The position numbers and the translations under genes are program-made. This document shows, one piece after another, positions 35,084 through 44,324 of a stretch of DNA of 64,000 nucleotides. The stretch covers positions 6,262,001-6,326,000 of the forward strand of contig NZ_CP016428.1 of NCBI RefSeq assembly GCF_001693385.1. Reading direction: 5' to 3'. Within the stretch, counting starts at the first letter, position 1; every line of letters begins with the position of its first letter. The notes under the pieces are model-generated. The model was not told where the DNA came from. It was given only the letters and a program-made list of their open reading frames with translations, and did not search any database. The DNA comes from Bradyrhizobium icense. Its GTDB lineage: Bacteria > Pseudomonadota > Alphaproteobacteria > Rhizobiales > Xanthobacteraceae.

Positions 35084-35575
35084 ATGTCCATATCGAACAT
35101 CACGTCACGCCCGATCCGGCAAGGCCTCGCACTTGCCGCGCTTGTCGCAGGCTCGCTTGCGATGACCTCCCTCGCCAGCGCGGGCGAATGCCCGGCCGCC
35201 AAGATGCAGCCCAACGTACGCGCCATGGTCGACCACAAGCCGGTCGGCGTCACCGATGTGACGCTCGGCTCGATCAACCTCGAAAAGCAGCCGGCCAAGA
35301 TCAACGATCGCGAGCTGCGCTTCCGCAAGCTGACCATCGAGCCCGGCGGCATTGTGCCCTGGCACAGCCATGACGACCGGCCTGCGCTGATCTACATCCA
35401 ACAGGGCGAGATTGTCGAATACGCCAGCAACTGCTCGGAGCCGATCGTGCACAAGGCCGGCGAGATCAGGCCGGAAGTCGCCGGCACCTCGCACTGGTGG
35501 AAGAATCTCGGCAAGGAGACCGTCATTCTCTATGTCGGCGACGTCCGCAAGGATCCGCACGACCACAATATGTAA
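35084..35575 (+). CDS. Exported cupin-domain protein
   Basis: A 163-residue protein with a Sec signal (about residues 1-33, ending 'SLASAGE'). The mature part is a small beta-barrel cupin: 'ELRFRKLTIEPGGIVPWHSHDDRPALIYIQQGEIVEY', with the first metal-binding motif (H-S-H, then E in 'GEIVEY'), and 'PEVAGTSHWWKN' giving the second histidine. Probably a periplasmic metal-binding cupin of unknown substrate. GAGGAG lies about ten bases upstream. A strong terminator follows. Confidence 0.85.
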   Translation: MSISNITSRPIRQGLALAALVAGSLAMTSLASAGECPAAKMQPNVRAMVDHKPVGVTDVTLGSINLEKQPAKINDRELRFRKLTIEPGGIVPWHSHDDRPALIYIQQGEIVEYASNCSEPIVHKAGEIRPEVAGTSHWWKNLGKETVILYVGDVRKDPHDHNM

Positions 35576-35611
35576 GGAGCTGTAACGAGCGCCACCCGAC
35601 GTCTCGTTGCA

Positions 35612-35672
35612 GGATGTGACGGCCTGGGGTCCCGTGTCGCCCCACACGCCCAGGCGTCACATCCTTCTTTCT
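35612..35672 (+). terminator. Intrinsic terminator after the cupin gene
   Basis: GGATGTGACG (35612-35621) plus CCTGGG (35623-35628) pairs with CCCAGG (35649-35654) plus CGTCACATCC (35655-35664): 16 bp with a single bulged G. TTCTTTCTC follows directly. One of the clearest terminators in the window; it separates the cupin gene from the MFS gene. Confidence 0.88.
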
Positions 35673-35692
35673 CGATAAGATGTTGAAGCACC

Positions 35693-36922
35693 ATGACCAG
35701 CATGTCCGCGCCGATGAAATCCGAAACGATGGAGATCCATGGTCATTCGCCGGGCGCAGCGCTGCGATCCCTGGTTATTGGCCTGACGGCGTTTCTGACC
35801 GTGGTGGATCTGTTCGCGACGCAGGCCATTCTTCCTTCGTTGACCCGGCACTACAATGTAACCCCGGCTGCTATGGGTATCGCGGTCAATGCCAGTACCA
35901 TCGGCATGGCCGTCGCCAGCCTTGTTGTCGGCTTCCTGAGCCCGCATATCGATCGCCGGATCGGCATTCTCGTCAGCCTGGTCGTGCTCGCAATCCCCAC
36001 CACGTTGCTGGCGATCGCGCCTGATCTCACGACGTTTACGGTACTTCGCATCGCCCAGGGCCTCTGCATGGCCTCGGCGTTCGCTCTGACCCTGGCCTAC
36101 CTCGGCGAGCAATGCAGTTCGATGGATGCGGGCGGCGCGTTCGCGGCCTATATCACCGGCAACGTCGCGAGCAATCTGATCGGCCGGCTCGTATCGGCCG
36201 CGGTGGTCGATACGCTCGGGCTGGCCTCGAACTTCTATTTCTTCGCGCTGCTCAATCTCGCCGGCGCCGTGCTGGTCTATTTCACCATCCATCGGGTCGA
36301 GCCGATGCACGCGATGCACGCGACACGATCGCCGTTCGCGGCAACAATCGAGCATTGGCGTAATCCGGCGCTACGTTCGGCTTTCGCTATCGGCTTCTGC
36401 ATCCTGTTTGCCTTCATCGGGACCTTTACTTTTGTCAATTTTGTGCTGGTGCGTGCGCCGCTCTCGCTCGGACGGATGGATCTCGGCCTTGTCTACTTCG
36501 TCTTCGCGCCTTCCGTGCTCACGACACTGCTCGCCGGCAGGGCAGCAGCGCGCTTTGGCACGCGGCCGGCGATCTGGGGCGCGCTTGCGGTCGCCGCTGT
36601 GGGCCTGCCGCTGATGCTGTCTTCGCATCTCCCGGAAGTTTTGACCGGCATGGTGCTGGTGGGCGTCGGCACGTTCTTCGCGCAGGCCTGCGCCACCAGC
36701 TTCGTCGGCCAAGCCGCCAGCGACCACCGCGGCATCGCCAGCGGCACATACCTCGCCTGCTATTTCCTCGGCGGCCTCGTTGGCAGCGCCGTGCTGGGCC
36801 AGTTGTTCGACCGCTTCGGATGGAGCGCCTGCATCGCCGGCGTCGCCGCGTCGCTGGTCATCGCGGCACTTTTGACCGTGCGCCTCACGCTCGAATCTCA
36901 GTCCGCCGGGTCTCCGGCATGA
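35693..36922 (+). CDS. MFS transporter, YnfM-like
   Basis: A 409-residue protein with about 12 membrane segments. It has the MFS A-motif region 'VVGFLSPHIDRRIGILVSL' after TM2 and 'GTYLACYFLGGLVGSAVLGQLFDRFGW' in the second half. The overall pattern resembles the YnfM/arabinose-efflux-like subgroup of exporters. Substrate unknown. It follows the terminator, so it is its own unit. Its last 38 bp overlap the 3' end of the convergent MFS gene. Confidence 0.88.
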   Translation: MTSMSAPMKSETMEIHGHSPGAALRSLVIGLTAFLTVVDLFATQAILPSLTRHYNVTPAAMGIAVNASTIGMAVASLVVGFLSPHIDRRIGILVSLVVLAIPTTLLAIAPDLTTFTVLRIAQGLCMASAFALTLAYLGEQCSSMDAGGAFAAYITGNVASNLIGRLVSAAVVDTLGLASNFYFFALLNLAGAVLVYFTIHRVEPMHAMHATRSPFAATIEHWRNPALRSAFAIGFCILFAFIGTFTFVNFVLVRAPLSLGRMDLGLVYFVFAPSVLTTLLAGRAAARFGTRPAIWGALAVAAVGLPLMLSSHLPEVLTGMVLVGVGTFFAQACATSFVGQAASDHRGIASGTYLACYFLGGLVGSAVLGQLFDRFGWSACIAGVAASLVIAALLTVRLTLESQSAGSPA

Positions 36923-38183
36923 ACGCCCAGATCACCGTAAGGCCAAGGCTTGCGATCCCCGCCAGCCCGACGAACGCGACACTGCTGCCAAAGACATCAC
37001 TGATATAGCCCGCCAATACCGTGCTCAGCGAAGCACCAATGCCCGTCGCAGTTCCGACGATTCCCTGCGCCAGATTGAAGTGGCCGCTGCCGTAGGCGAC
37101 ATCGGCCACGATCAGCGGCACCATCACGCTGAGCACGGCCGCGGTAATGCCGTCGAACACCTGCACGAGAACCAGAAGAAAGGGATCGCTCACGACAGCA
37201 AACAACAGGCCACGGATTGCCAGTGCGCCGAACGCCAACAGCAGCAGCGGCCGCCTTCCCCACGCCTGCGCCTTGCGTCCGACCGAGGGTGAGGTCAACG
37301 CGACGATCGCTTGAGGTACGATGATGCAGGCCGCAATCAGCACCGGCGCCCATTGAGCCGATCGTGTCGTGACCACGCCGGCCATCAGCGGCAGCATGGC
37401 GGCGTTGGCGAGTTGGAACAGCGATACGCCGCCGGCGAAGATCAGCAGCGGGCGCTGCCGAAGGAGACGAAGCACACTGGTCGCCTCCTTGTCGGCGGCC
37501 GTGGTGCCGCCGCCGTCCTCGCTCAAGGCACCGTGCGCCTGCGCCACGTTAATTTCCTGGCCGCGAATCCGGGCAAGCGCCAACAAGGTGGGAATTACAA
37601 GAAGGGCGGTGACGAAGAAGACCGACTGGCTTGACAACAGATAGCCGCATGCGCCCATCAGCGCCGCCGCTGAACCATTGCCGAGGGACGCGAAACGGGC
37701 ATTGCGCCCGAGCCGTTCCCCGATCGCAAGCGGCCCGACCAGGCCGAGGCTAATGGCGGCGATGGCCGGACCCAGCACGCAGCTCGCAAGCGCATGCAAC
37801 GTTGCGGCCGCCGTCACTACCGGGAAGATCGGCCACAAGGCGTAGGCCAGCGCGGCGCAGCCGATGGTGGAGAGGGCGAGCCCCGCTACCAGCCGCTCGG
37901 AACGGGCGGCATCGACGACGGCTCCGCCCGGCATCTGCCCGAGCAGGCCGATGATCCCCCCGATCGACAGCACGAAGCCGATCTCGACCTGCGTCCATTT
38001 CTGCGTGGTGAGGTAAACCGCTATAAACGGACCGAATCCGGTCTGCACGTCGGCGAGAAAGAAGATGAACCAGTCAAGGCCGCGCTGGCTCTCGCGCGAC
38101 GGTTTAGGCCGCTCGCTGGGCGCGGGCGGCAGCGGCACAACATTACTCTCCCCGGCGGATCGCCCATGGCGATCGTCGTTCAT
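36885..38183 (-). CDS. MFS transporter, 432 residues
   Basis: About 12 membrane segments with a cytoplasmic, charged N-terminus (first 35 residues) and a central loop ('DGGGTTAADKEATSVLRLL'). Motif A-like 'LLGQMPGGAVVDAARSERLVAG' and 'PLIVADVAYGSGHFNLAQGIVGTATGIGASLS' suggest a distinct MFS group from its neighbour. Substrate unknown. The 3' end overlaps the convergent transporter by 38 bp. Upstream is the PRC-barrel gene on the same strand, 45 bp away. Confidence 0.88.
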   Translation of the reverse strand: MNDDRHGRSAGESNVVPLPPAPSERPKPSRESQRGLDWFIFFLADVQTGFGPFIAVYLTTQKWTQVEIGFVLSIGGIIGLLGQMPGGAVVDAARSERLVAGLALSTIGCAALAYALWPIFPVVTAAATLHALASCVLGPAIAAISLGLVGPLAIGERLGRNARFASLGNGSAAALMGACGYLLSSQSVFFVTALLVIPTLLALARIRGQEINVAQAHGALSEDGGGTTAADKEATSVLRLLRQRPLLIFAGGVSLFQLANAAMLPLMAGVVTTRSAQWAPVLIAACIIVPQAIVALTSPSVGRKAQAWGRRPLLLLAFGALAIRGLLFAVVSDPFLLVLVQVFDGITAAVLSVMVPLIVADVAYGSGHFNLAQGIVGTATGIGASLSTVLAGYISDVFGSSVAFVGLAGIASLGLTVIWAFMPETRRTEIRA

Positions 38184-38228
38184 CGGATCGAGCGACTGGG
38201 AAGGGCGCGCGACCAGATCGTTTCTCCC

Positions 38229-38726
38229 TTATTTGTCGAAATCCCAAGGCTGCAAGCGGCCGGCCGCGCCGAGCACGATCACTGGCGCGTCCTGCTTGTA
38301 TTCCGGCGCCGCCGTTACCTGTTCCTTGGTCAGCTCGAGCGTGATACTGTCGCTCTTGTTGGCAACACGGCCAAAATGCAGCGCACTCCAGTCGACGACG
38401 ATCTTTCGGCTGCCGACACCGAGAAAGCCGCCGAAATCGATGACGGCGGCGCGTACAGTGCCCTCGCGGTTCACGATCACGTCGACGATCCGTCCCATAT
38501 TCTCATTGGCCGGACTGCGGACCTCGCGGCCCAGAATGCCGAGCGCGTCGCGGGCGCCGATCACAGTGACCGACGGCGGAGGCGCCGGTTCCTTTTTCGT
38601 GGCATCTTTCGCAGCATCGGCCGGTGCGGCTCGGCTTCCCTGCGTTCCATTATCTTCCGCTGCCGACACCGGAAGGCTCATCGCCAGCCCGGCGATCAGC
38701 GATATGATGACAATACCGGCGCGCAT
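38229..38726 (-). CDS. Exported PRC-barrel domain protein
   Basis: A 165-residue protein. The Sec signal (MRAGIVIISLIAGLAMSLPVSAAE) is followed by a low-complexity Ala/Lys/Pro linker to about residue 50, then a PRC-barrel: 'ILGREVRSPANENMGRIVDVIVNREGTVRAAVIDFGGFLGVGSRKIVVDWSAL'. PRC-barrels occur in photosynthetic reaction centres, RimM and many stress-linked periplasmic proteins. GGAGG lies four to five bases before the ATG at 38726. It sits 47 bp after the debranching enzyme, probably in its operon. Confidence 0.87.
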   Translation of the reverse strand: MRAGIVIISLIAGLAMSLPVSAAEDNGTQGSRAAPADAAKDATKKEPAPPPSVTVIGARDALGILGREVRSPANENMGRIVDVIVNREGTVRAAVIDFGGFLGVGSRKIVVDWSALHFGRVANKSDSITLELTKEQVTAAPEYKQDAPVIVLGAAGRLQPWDFDK

Positions 38727-38773
38727 ATGGCCTCCTGAACTCCGAAGACGCATGGATAGCGGATGCACGACCG

Positions 38774-40972
38774 CTAGTGCGTCAATACGATCGACACCTG
38801 AATCTGTCCACGCGTGCGCAATACCTCGAGCGACACTTCCTCGCCGTGGCGGCGGACCCTCAGGTCGACGCTGGAAGGCCCGAGCCGCAGATCGCGCAAT
38901 ACCACCTCGTTGAGGAATTCCGGCAGGCGCGGGTCGCGAAGGCGTATCTCGCCGCGCGCGGCATCGAATTCGAGGCCAAGCGCCGCTTCCAGCAGCGTAA
39001 AGGGCGTCGCGCTGGCCCAGGCCTGCGGCGCACAGGCGACCGGATAGAGCACCGGTCCACGCCGCTTTTCCCGCCGGAATCCGCAGAACAATTCCGGCAG
39101 CCGCCGCAAGTCCATGTAGCTTGCGGCGTCGAACAGGCCCTTGAACAGATGCGCCACCGAGTGCTTCAGGCCGTAGCGCGCAAAGCCGAGCGCGATCAGC
39201 GCGTTGTCGTGCGGCCAGATCGACCCGTCGTGATAGGACATCGGGTTGTAGCGCACCTCGCCGTAGGCCACGGTGCGGATACCCCATCCTGAAAAGAACT
39301 TCTGGCTCATCAGATCGGCCGCAACGCGGCGGGCACGATCGGTCCGGACGATGCCGGTGAAGAGAAGCTGGCCGGCATTGGACGTTCGGACCTTGCACGG
39401 CCGCTTGGCACCATCGAGCGCCAGCGCGTAGGTGCCGAGCTCCTCGCACCAGAACGCTTCCTCGAAGCGTTCGGCCAGCAGCAAGGCCTCGGATTCGAGC
39501 TTCGCCGCCTGGTCAATCTTTCCCAACCGCCGGGCGCAACGGGCCGCCAGCCGCTTGGCGGCGAAGACATAGCCCTGAACTTCCGCCAGCGCGATATAGC
39601 CTTCGGCGAGCTCCCCATCGGCGTGGAAGATCGCGTCGTAGGAATCCTTCCAGCCCTGGTTGGCAAGTCCCTGCTCGGTGGCGCGCTGGTATTCGACGAA
39701 GCCGTCATGATCGGGGTCGCCGGGACCGTCGATCCACCGTAACGCCGCCTCGATCGCGGACCACAGTTCGGCCAGCGTTTCCTCATCGCCGGTGCGCTCG
39801 ACGTAGAGGCCGGCCAGCAGCACGAACAGCGATGTCGAGTCGACGCTGCCGTAATACTGCGCGAACGGCACTTCGCGCAGCGCCGCCATTTCGCCACCGC
39901 GCATTTCGTGCAGGATCTTGCCCGGCTCGGCGTCAGCAAGTGGATCGGTGGTCTTGGCCTGGAAGAAGGCCAGCCGCCTCAGCACGCCTTGGGCAATACG
40001 CGGATCGATCCACAGCATCTGCAGTGCCGTGATCAGTCCATCGCGGCCGAACGTAGTCGAATACCAGGGAATGCCCGCATAGGGATATCGCCCCTGCGGC
40101 GTTTCGGTCATCAGCATGTTGAGGTCGCCCATCGCCTGGCACAGAACCTCGTTGAAGATGTCGTTCGACGTCTCGATGCTGGCTGCGCCGACGGTCGAAC
40201 GCCGCATCTCGCGGCGATGCGCCAAGAGGCCGCGAAAGAACGGTATCGGCTTCTGCATGGCCGGCTTGTTGCAGGACACCGCGACAAACAATGCGATTAC
40301 TTGCCTGGGCTCCAGCTCAAAATGGTGGGTTGCCGAATTAACGGAGAGCCGCGTCGGCCGCGGCTCAAAATGCAATGCTGTAATGCGGGTCTGACCGTCG
40401 AGCCCGCTGTACTCCAGCACGACATCGGTGGGGCCGAGCAACCGGCTGGAGCCCACGCCCCGGCGCGACCGGCGCTCGCCGCGCACCTCGAACAAATCGG
40501 CGAAATCATTGTCGAACAGCAGCGTCAGGTCGAAGCTCGCCGGCCGGTCGCCGTGATTCTGAAGGGCGATGCGCTGATAGGCCGTGCCGCGCCACAGGAA
40601 AATCGAGCGCACGATGTGCAGCGTGTCCTTCTGCAACGCCAGCCTGCCGTTGCGGTACACGTCCGAATTGGTGAGATCGACAGTCAGCGCCGAATTGTCG
40701 TCGCGCAGATTGGAGCCAAGCAACAGCGGCTGGACTTCGTCGAGCACCATCTCCAATCGGGCAAGATAACGTGTATCGGCATTGAACAGGCCATCGGGCC
40801 CGCCGGCAGAGGCGCCGATATCGCCATGGCTGTCCAGCACGATAAACGTATCGTCGTGCTTGAGGGAGCAGCGCGGCCGCGTCGCCGGGCCCGTCATCGG
40901 GATGTAGAAAGGCGATTCCGCGACGTGTTCGGCAGCCTCAATGGTGATCAATTGAGTGACTTCCGCTGTCAT
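38774..40972 (-). CDS. Amylo-alpha-1,6-glucosidase-like debranching enzyme
   Basis: A 732-residue protein. The N-terminal beta-sandwich domain ('FIVLDSHGDIGASAGGPDGLFNADTRYLARLEMVLD') matches the glycogen-debranching N-terminal domain. The C-terminal (alpha/alpha)6 barrel has 'GIPWYSTTFGRDGLITALQMLW', with the expected catalytic Asp, 'NQGWKDSYDAIFHADG' and 'YNPMSYHDGSIWPHDNALIA'. Predicted to act on alpha-1,6 or related glucans. First gene of a leftward set with the PRC-barrel gene; the ABC exporter lies upstream on the same strand. Confidence 0.88.
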   Translation of the reverse strand: MTAEVTQLITIEAAEHVAESPFYIPMTGPATRPRCSLKHDDTFIVLDSHGDIGASAGGPDGLFNADTRYLARLEMVLDEVQPLLLGSNLRDDNSALTVDLTNSDVYRNGRLALQKDTLHIVRSIFLWRGTAYQRIALQNHGDRPASFDLTLLFDNDFADLFEVRGERRSRRGVGSSRLLGPTDVVLEYSGLDGQTRITALHFEPRPTRLSVNSATHHFELEPRQVIALFVAVSCNKPAMQKPIPFFRGLLAHRREMRRSTVGAASIETSNDIFNEVLCQAMGDLNMLMTETPQGRYPYAGIPWYSTTFGRDGLITALQMLWIDPRIAQGVLRRLAFFQAKTTDPLADAEPGKILHEMRGGEMAALREVPFAQYYGSVDSTSLFVLLAGLYVERTGDEETLAELWSAIEAALRWIDGPGDPDHDGFVEYQRATEQGLANQGWKDSYDAIFHADGELAEGYIALAEVQGYVFAAKRLAARCARRLGKIDQAAKLESEALLLAERFEEAFWCEELGTYALALDGAKRPCKVRTSNAGQLLFTGIVRTDRARRVAADLMSQKFFSGWGIRTVAYGEVRYNPMSYHDGSIWPHDNALIALGFARYGLKHSVAHLFKGLFDAASYMDLRRLPELFCGFRREKRRGPVLYPVACAPQAWASATPFTLLEAALGLEFDAARGEIRLRDPRLPEFLNEVVLRDLRLGPSSVDLRVRRHGEEVSLEVLRTRGQIQVSIVLTH

Positions 40973-41040
40973 TTTGACCCCTCAAGCGATTTCCTTGCGT
41001 TGTGATGGACGCATCGGGACGCAAACGCTACTGCAGCAGA

Positions 41041-42804
41041 TCAGGCCGCGTGAGTGGCGAGACGGCCCATTTCACGCGCAACCAATTCGCGGTAAGGGCC
41101 CCTTCCCTGCAGGAGAATATCCGGCGGGCCGTCTTCGATGATCCGCCCGCCCTGCAATACCACCACACGGTCAAAATTGCGCAAGGTGGCGAGACGATGG
41201 GCGATGGCTATCACGGTGCGTCCGCGCATCAGCCGCGACAACGCCTCGCGGATCGCCTCTTCGGATTCGCTGTCGAGCGCAGCCGTTGCCTCGTCCAGCA
41301 ACAGGATCGGCGCGTCCTTCAGGAAGGCGCGTGCGATGGCGATCCGCTGCCGCTGCCCGCCGGAAACCTTGATACCGCGATCGCCAACCATTGTCGCCAT
41401 GCCATCGGGGAGATTTTCGATGAAATCGCACCGCGCTGCAATCGCCGCGCGCAGCACCTCGTCGTCGGTCGCGTTCGGACGTCCGTAGCGGATATTTTCC
41501 ATGATCGAACGGTGGAACAGCGAGATGTCCTGCGGCACCACCGAGATCGCCTCGCGCAGGCTCTGCTGCGTTACCCGCGAGATGTCCTGGCCGTCGATGG
41601 CGATGTTGCCGTGCTGGACGTCGTAGAACCGCTGCAGCAGCACAAACAGACTGGATTTGCCGCCGCCGGAATGGCCGACCAGCCCGACCCGTTGTCCCGG
41701 CTGTATGCGCAAGGAGAACTTCTCGAACACCTGAACGCCGCCGGGATAGTGGAACGAGACATTGTTGAAGGCGACGGCAGCGCCGCTGCGGATCAGCGGC
41801 TCGGCCTCTGGGTGATCCTTTAATTCGTGCGGCAACAGCAAGGTTGCAATCGCCTCCGTCAGGCGGGCGACGTGCTGGGTGACGTCGACCAGCGCCACCG
41901 CAAGATCGCGCGTCGCGCTCAGGATCGAGAGCCCGAGTGTGCATACCAGCACGACGTCGCCGGTTGTCGCCGCGCCCCGCTGCCAGAGCGCGATGGCCCA
42001 CGCCAGCAGCGCGATGGTCAGGACGATTGTCACGACGGCGTGAAGGATCCGCAGCTTTTCGAGATAGCGGAGGCTGCGTCCGCGGGCGTCGAGTTCCCGC
42101 TCAACGGTAGCGTCGAAACGGTCGTGTTCGTAGCTGAGGCCGCAGAACGCGCGGACCAGCGGCAGATTGCTGATGACATCGACCATCTCGCCGTCCACCG
42201 CAGCCGCCTTGTCGGCGAAATCATCATGCAGCGGCTTGCCCGCAGCGGCGAGCTGAAACATCGCCATCAGCATGATACCTGCGATGATGATCAAGCCCGC
42301 GGACATCGCCAGGCTGACTGTTCCTATAAGGAGTATCGCCGAAACGGTCGCGATACACGGCGGCAACACGTTCCATACGAACATGTTTTCGACAGTGAAG
42401 ACCGCGTTGGATGTCGCGGTGATACGGCTGGTCAGCATGCCTGGCAGCCGATCGGAGAAGTAGCTGGGGGCGTGACCGGTCAGATGGCGGAACATGTCGC
42501 GGCGAAGATCGCCGGTAACGCCGACGAAAGTGAAGCTGGCCGTCCAGCTCGCGACCCGCCACAGCAGATTATCCGCCGCGATGAGCGACATGAGAAAAGC
42601 GAATGCCAGCCATACGCTGTTTGCGTGCGACGAACCGGCCGTCAGGCTGTCGACCAGATTCTTCACGCCATATTGCGTGCCCACCGAGCAGGCAACTGCT
42701 GCAACGACGGCAGACACGATGACCACATGGGCCGCGCGGCGCCGGCGCAGATAGCGCAAGACAAACGGAAACGGCCGCCGCACATATCCTGAAAGATTGT
42801 CCAT
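41041..42804 (-). CDS. ABC exporter, fused membrane and ATPase domains
   Basis: A 587-residue half transporter. Residues about 1-320 hold six membrane helices; the ATPase follows with Walker A GHSGGGKSS, signature 'VSGGQRQRIAIARAFL', Walker B 'ILLLDEATAALD' and H-loop 'IAHRLAT'. It should homodimerise and export a lipid, sugar-lipid or drug. It lies between a debranching enzyme and a divergent glycosyltransferase, which suggests export of a glucan or glycoconjugate, as inference only. Confidence 0.9.
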   Translation of the reverse strand: MDNLSGYVRRPFPFVLRYLRRRRAAHVVIVSAVVAAVACSVGTQYGVKNLVDSLTAGSSHANSVWLAFAFLMSLIAADNLLWRVASWTASFTFVGVTGDLRRDMFRHLTGHAPSYFSDRLPGMLTSRITATSNAVFTVENMFVWNVLPPCIATVSAILLIGTVSLAMSAGLIIIAGIMLMAMFQLAAAGKPLHDDFADKAAAVDGEMVDVISNLPLVRAFCGLSYEHDRFDATVERELDARGRSLRYLEKLRILHAVVTIVLTIALLAWAIALWQRGAATTGDVVLVCTLGLSILSATRDLAVALVDVTQHVARLTEAIATLLLPHELKDHPEAEPLIRSGAAVAFNNVSFHYPGGVQVFEKFSLRIQPGQRVGLVGHSGGGKSSLFVLLQRFYDVQHGNIAIDGQDISRVTQQSLREAISVVPQDISLFHRSIMENIRYGRPNATDDEVLRAAIAARCDFIENLPDGMATMVGDRGIKVSGGQRQRIAIARAFLKDAPILLLDEATAALDSESEEAIREALSRLMRGRTVIAIAHRLATLRNFDRVVVLQGGRIIEDGPPDILLQGRGPYRELVAREMGRLATHAA

Positions 42805-43106
42805 GTCGTCTGCAAACCTGTTGAGAGTGAACGGAAATCCCTAACGTGTGTCGCGCACGAGGTCGTGAACGGTGCCGCTTCGGGTTTGCGGGAGCGCGGC
42901 CATCACCGCGCAACAATTCTGCAGCATCAAGTCGCCTTCTATCTGTTGGTGTCAGATGGCATCAGCAAGACAGCCGTGTGGAAGAACCAAGATGCGCCGA
43001 TGATTGGAACTTCGCAGATGCAAGAACGTTCCCAACTTCGGCACGCCGGTGCCGATCTGCGGGCTGAGGGCTTTATCCAACTAACATTCGAAACAGGAGA
43101 CGAAAG
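42805..43106. other. Divergent intergenic region, ABC exporter / glycosyltransferase
   Basis: About 300 bp between divergent starts. It should contain promoters in both directions. Small open frames (for example 42865-43134) have no domain and run into the glycosyltransferase out of frame. GAAACAGGAGACGAAAG just before 43107 supplies the glycosyltransferase ribosome site. I see no clear operator. Confidence 0.45.
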
Positions 43107-44174
43107 ATGCGCATCGCGCAGGTCGCCCCGCTGACGGAGGCTGTTCCCCCCAAACTGTACGGCGGCACCGAGCGGGTGGTGCACTGGCTGACCGAAGAAC
43201 TGGTAGCGTTGGGGCATGAAGTCACCTTGTTCGCCAGCGGCGATTCCCACACCTCGGCGAAACTCGATGCGACGTGGCCGAAGGCGTTACGCCTCGACGG
43301 CTCGGTCCGCGACCCTAACGCGCTGCACATGGTGATGCTGGAGCGCGTGCGGCGGAAATGCGACGACGAAGAGTTCGATTTTCTCCACTTCCATCTCGAT
43401 TACTATCCGTTCTCACTGTTCTACCGTCAGCCGACGCCGTTCCTGACGACGCTGCACGGCAGGCTGGATCTGCCGGAGCATCAGCCGGTATTCACCACCT
43501 TCTCCAAGGTCCCGGTGATATCGATTTCCAACGCGCAGCGGCGTCCTGTGCCGCTGGCCAACTGGGTGCGCACCATTCACCACGGGCTGCCGGAGGATTT
43601 GCTGACACCGCAACAGGTGCGGCCATCCTATCTCGCCGTGCTGGGACGGATCGCGCCGGAAAAGGGCGTCGATCGCGCCATCCGCATCGCGACAAGATGC
43701 GGTATTCCGCTCAAGATCGCAGCCAAGGTCGATCGTGCCGATCAGGAATATTACGACGAAGTGATCTCACCGCTCATCAAGGCCAATCCGCTGGTGGAAT
43801 ATATCGGCGAGATCAGCGATCGCGAAAAATCCGACTTTCTCAGCGGCGCGATCGGCCTCCTGGTCCCGATCGACTGGCCGGAGCCGTTCGGCCTCGTCAT
43901 GATCGAAGCCATGGCCTGCGGCACGCCGGTTATTGCCTATAACCGCGGCTCAGTGCCTGAGATCATCGACGCTGGCCTCACCGGCTTTGTCGTAGAGGAC
44001 GAGACCAGCGCAGTGGCCGTGGTCGACCGTCTTGCCGGCTTGGATCGGACCGCCATCCGCAAGCAGTTCGAAGCGCGTTTCACGGCGCGCCGAATGGCGC
44101 TCGACTATCTTGCTGCGTATCGCGGCCTGATGGAGGAAGAGCCGCGGATCAAGCTCGTGAGCAGCGCAGAGTAG
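43107..44174 (+). CDS. Glycosyltransferase family 4 protein
   Basis: A 355-residue GT-B glycosyltransferase. The N-terminal domain has 'QVAPLTEAVPPKLYGGTERVVHWLTEELVALGHEVTLFASG'; the C-terminal donor domain has 'LGRIAPEKGVDRAIRIA' and the E-x7-E motif in 'EPFGLVMIEAMACGTPVIAYNRGSVPEII'. It probably transfers a hexose from a nucleotide sugar. Divergent from the ABC exporter and near the debranching enzyme. The acceptor is unknown. AGGAG lies six bases upstream of the ATG. Confidence 0.9.
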   Translation: MRIAQVAPLTEAVPPKLYGGTERVVHWLTEELVALGHEVTLFASGDSHTSAKLDATWPKALRLDGSVRDPNALHMVMLERVRRKCDDEEFDFLHFHLDYYPFSLFYRQPTPFLTTLHGRLDLPEHQPVFTTFSKVPVISISNAQRRPVPLANWVRTIHHGLPEDLLTPQQVRPSYLAVLGRIAPEKGVDRAIRIATRCGIPLKIAAKVDRADQEYYDEVISPLIKANPLVEYIGEISDREKSDFLSGAIGLLVPIDWPEPFGLVMIEAMACGTPVIAYNRGSVPEIIDAGLTGFVVEDETSAVAVVDRLAGLDRTAIRKQFEARFTARRMALDYLAAYRGLMEEEPRIKLVSSAE

Positions 44175-44212
44175 CGATGCGATAACGCCCCCCTTGTCGT
44201 CGCAAGACGACC

Positions 44213-44302
44213 GTAGCGTGGGCAAAGCGAAGCGTGCCCACCATCGAGCAACACTCCGGACGGATGGTGGGCACGGCGCTGAAGCGCCTTTGCCCACCCT
44301 AC
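44213..44302. repeat. Nested inverted repeat between convergent genes
   Basis: GTGGGCAAAG near the left end pairs with CTTTGCCCAC near the right end, and inner arms GTGCCCACCAT and ATGGTGGGCAC pair with each other, giving a long two-part hairpin of about 90 bp. It fills the gap between the convergent glycosyltransferase and alkyl sulfatase genes, so it may end transcription both ways. Elements with 'GTGGGCAAAGCGAAGCG' cores are a familiar dispersed repeat of rhizobial genomes. It is unrelated to the repeats at 15.4 and 16.7 kb. Confidence 0.82.
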
Positions 44303-44324
44303 AATCTACAAGTTCGCAACCACG

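Noticed and set aside
39908..41005. Long plus-strand open frame (365 residues) antisense to the debranching enzyme
   Set aside because: No recognisable domain; composition rich in Arg, His and Gln as expected of the complement of a high-GC gene. The minus-strand reading is a clear enzyme.
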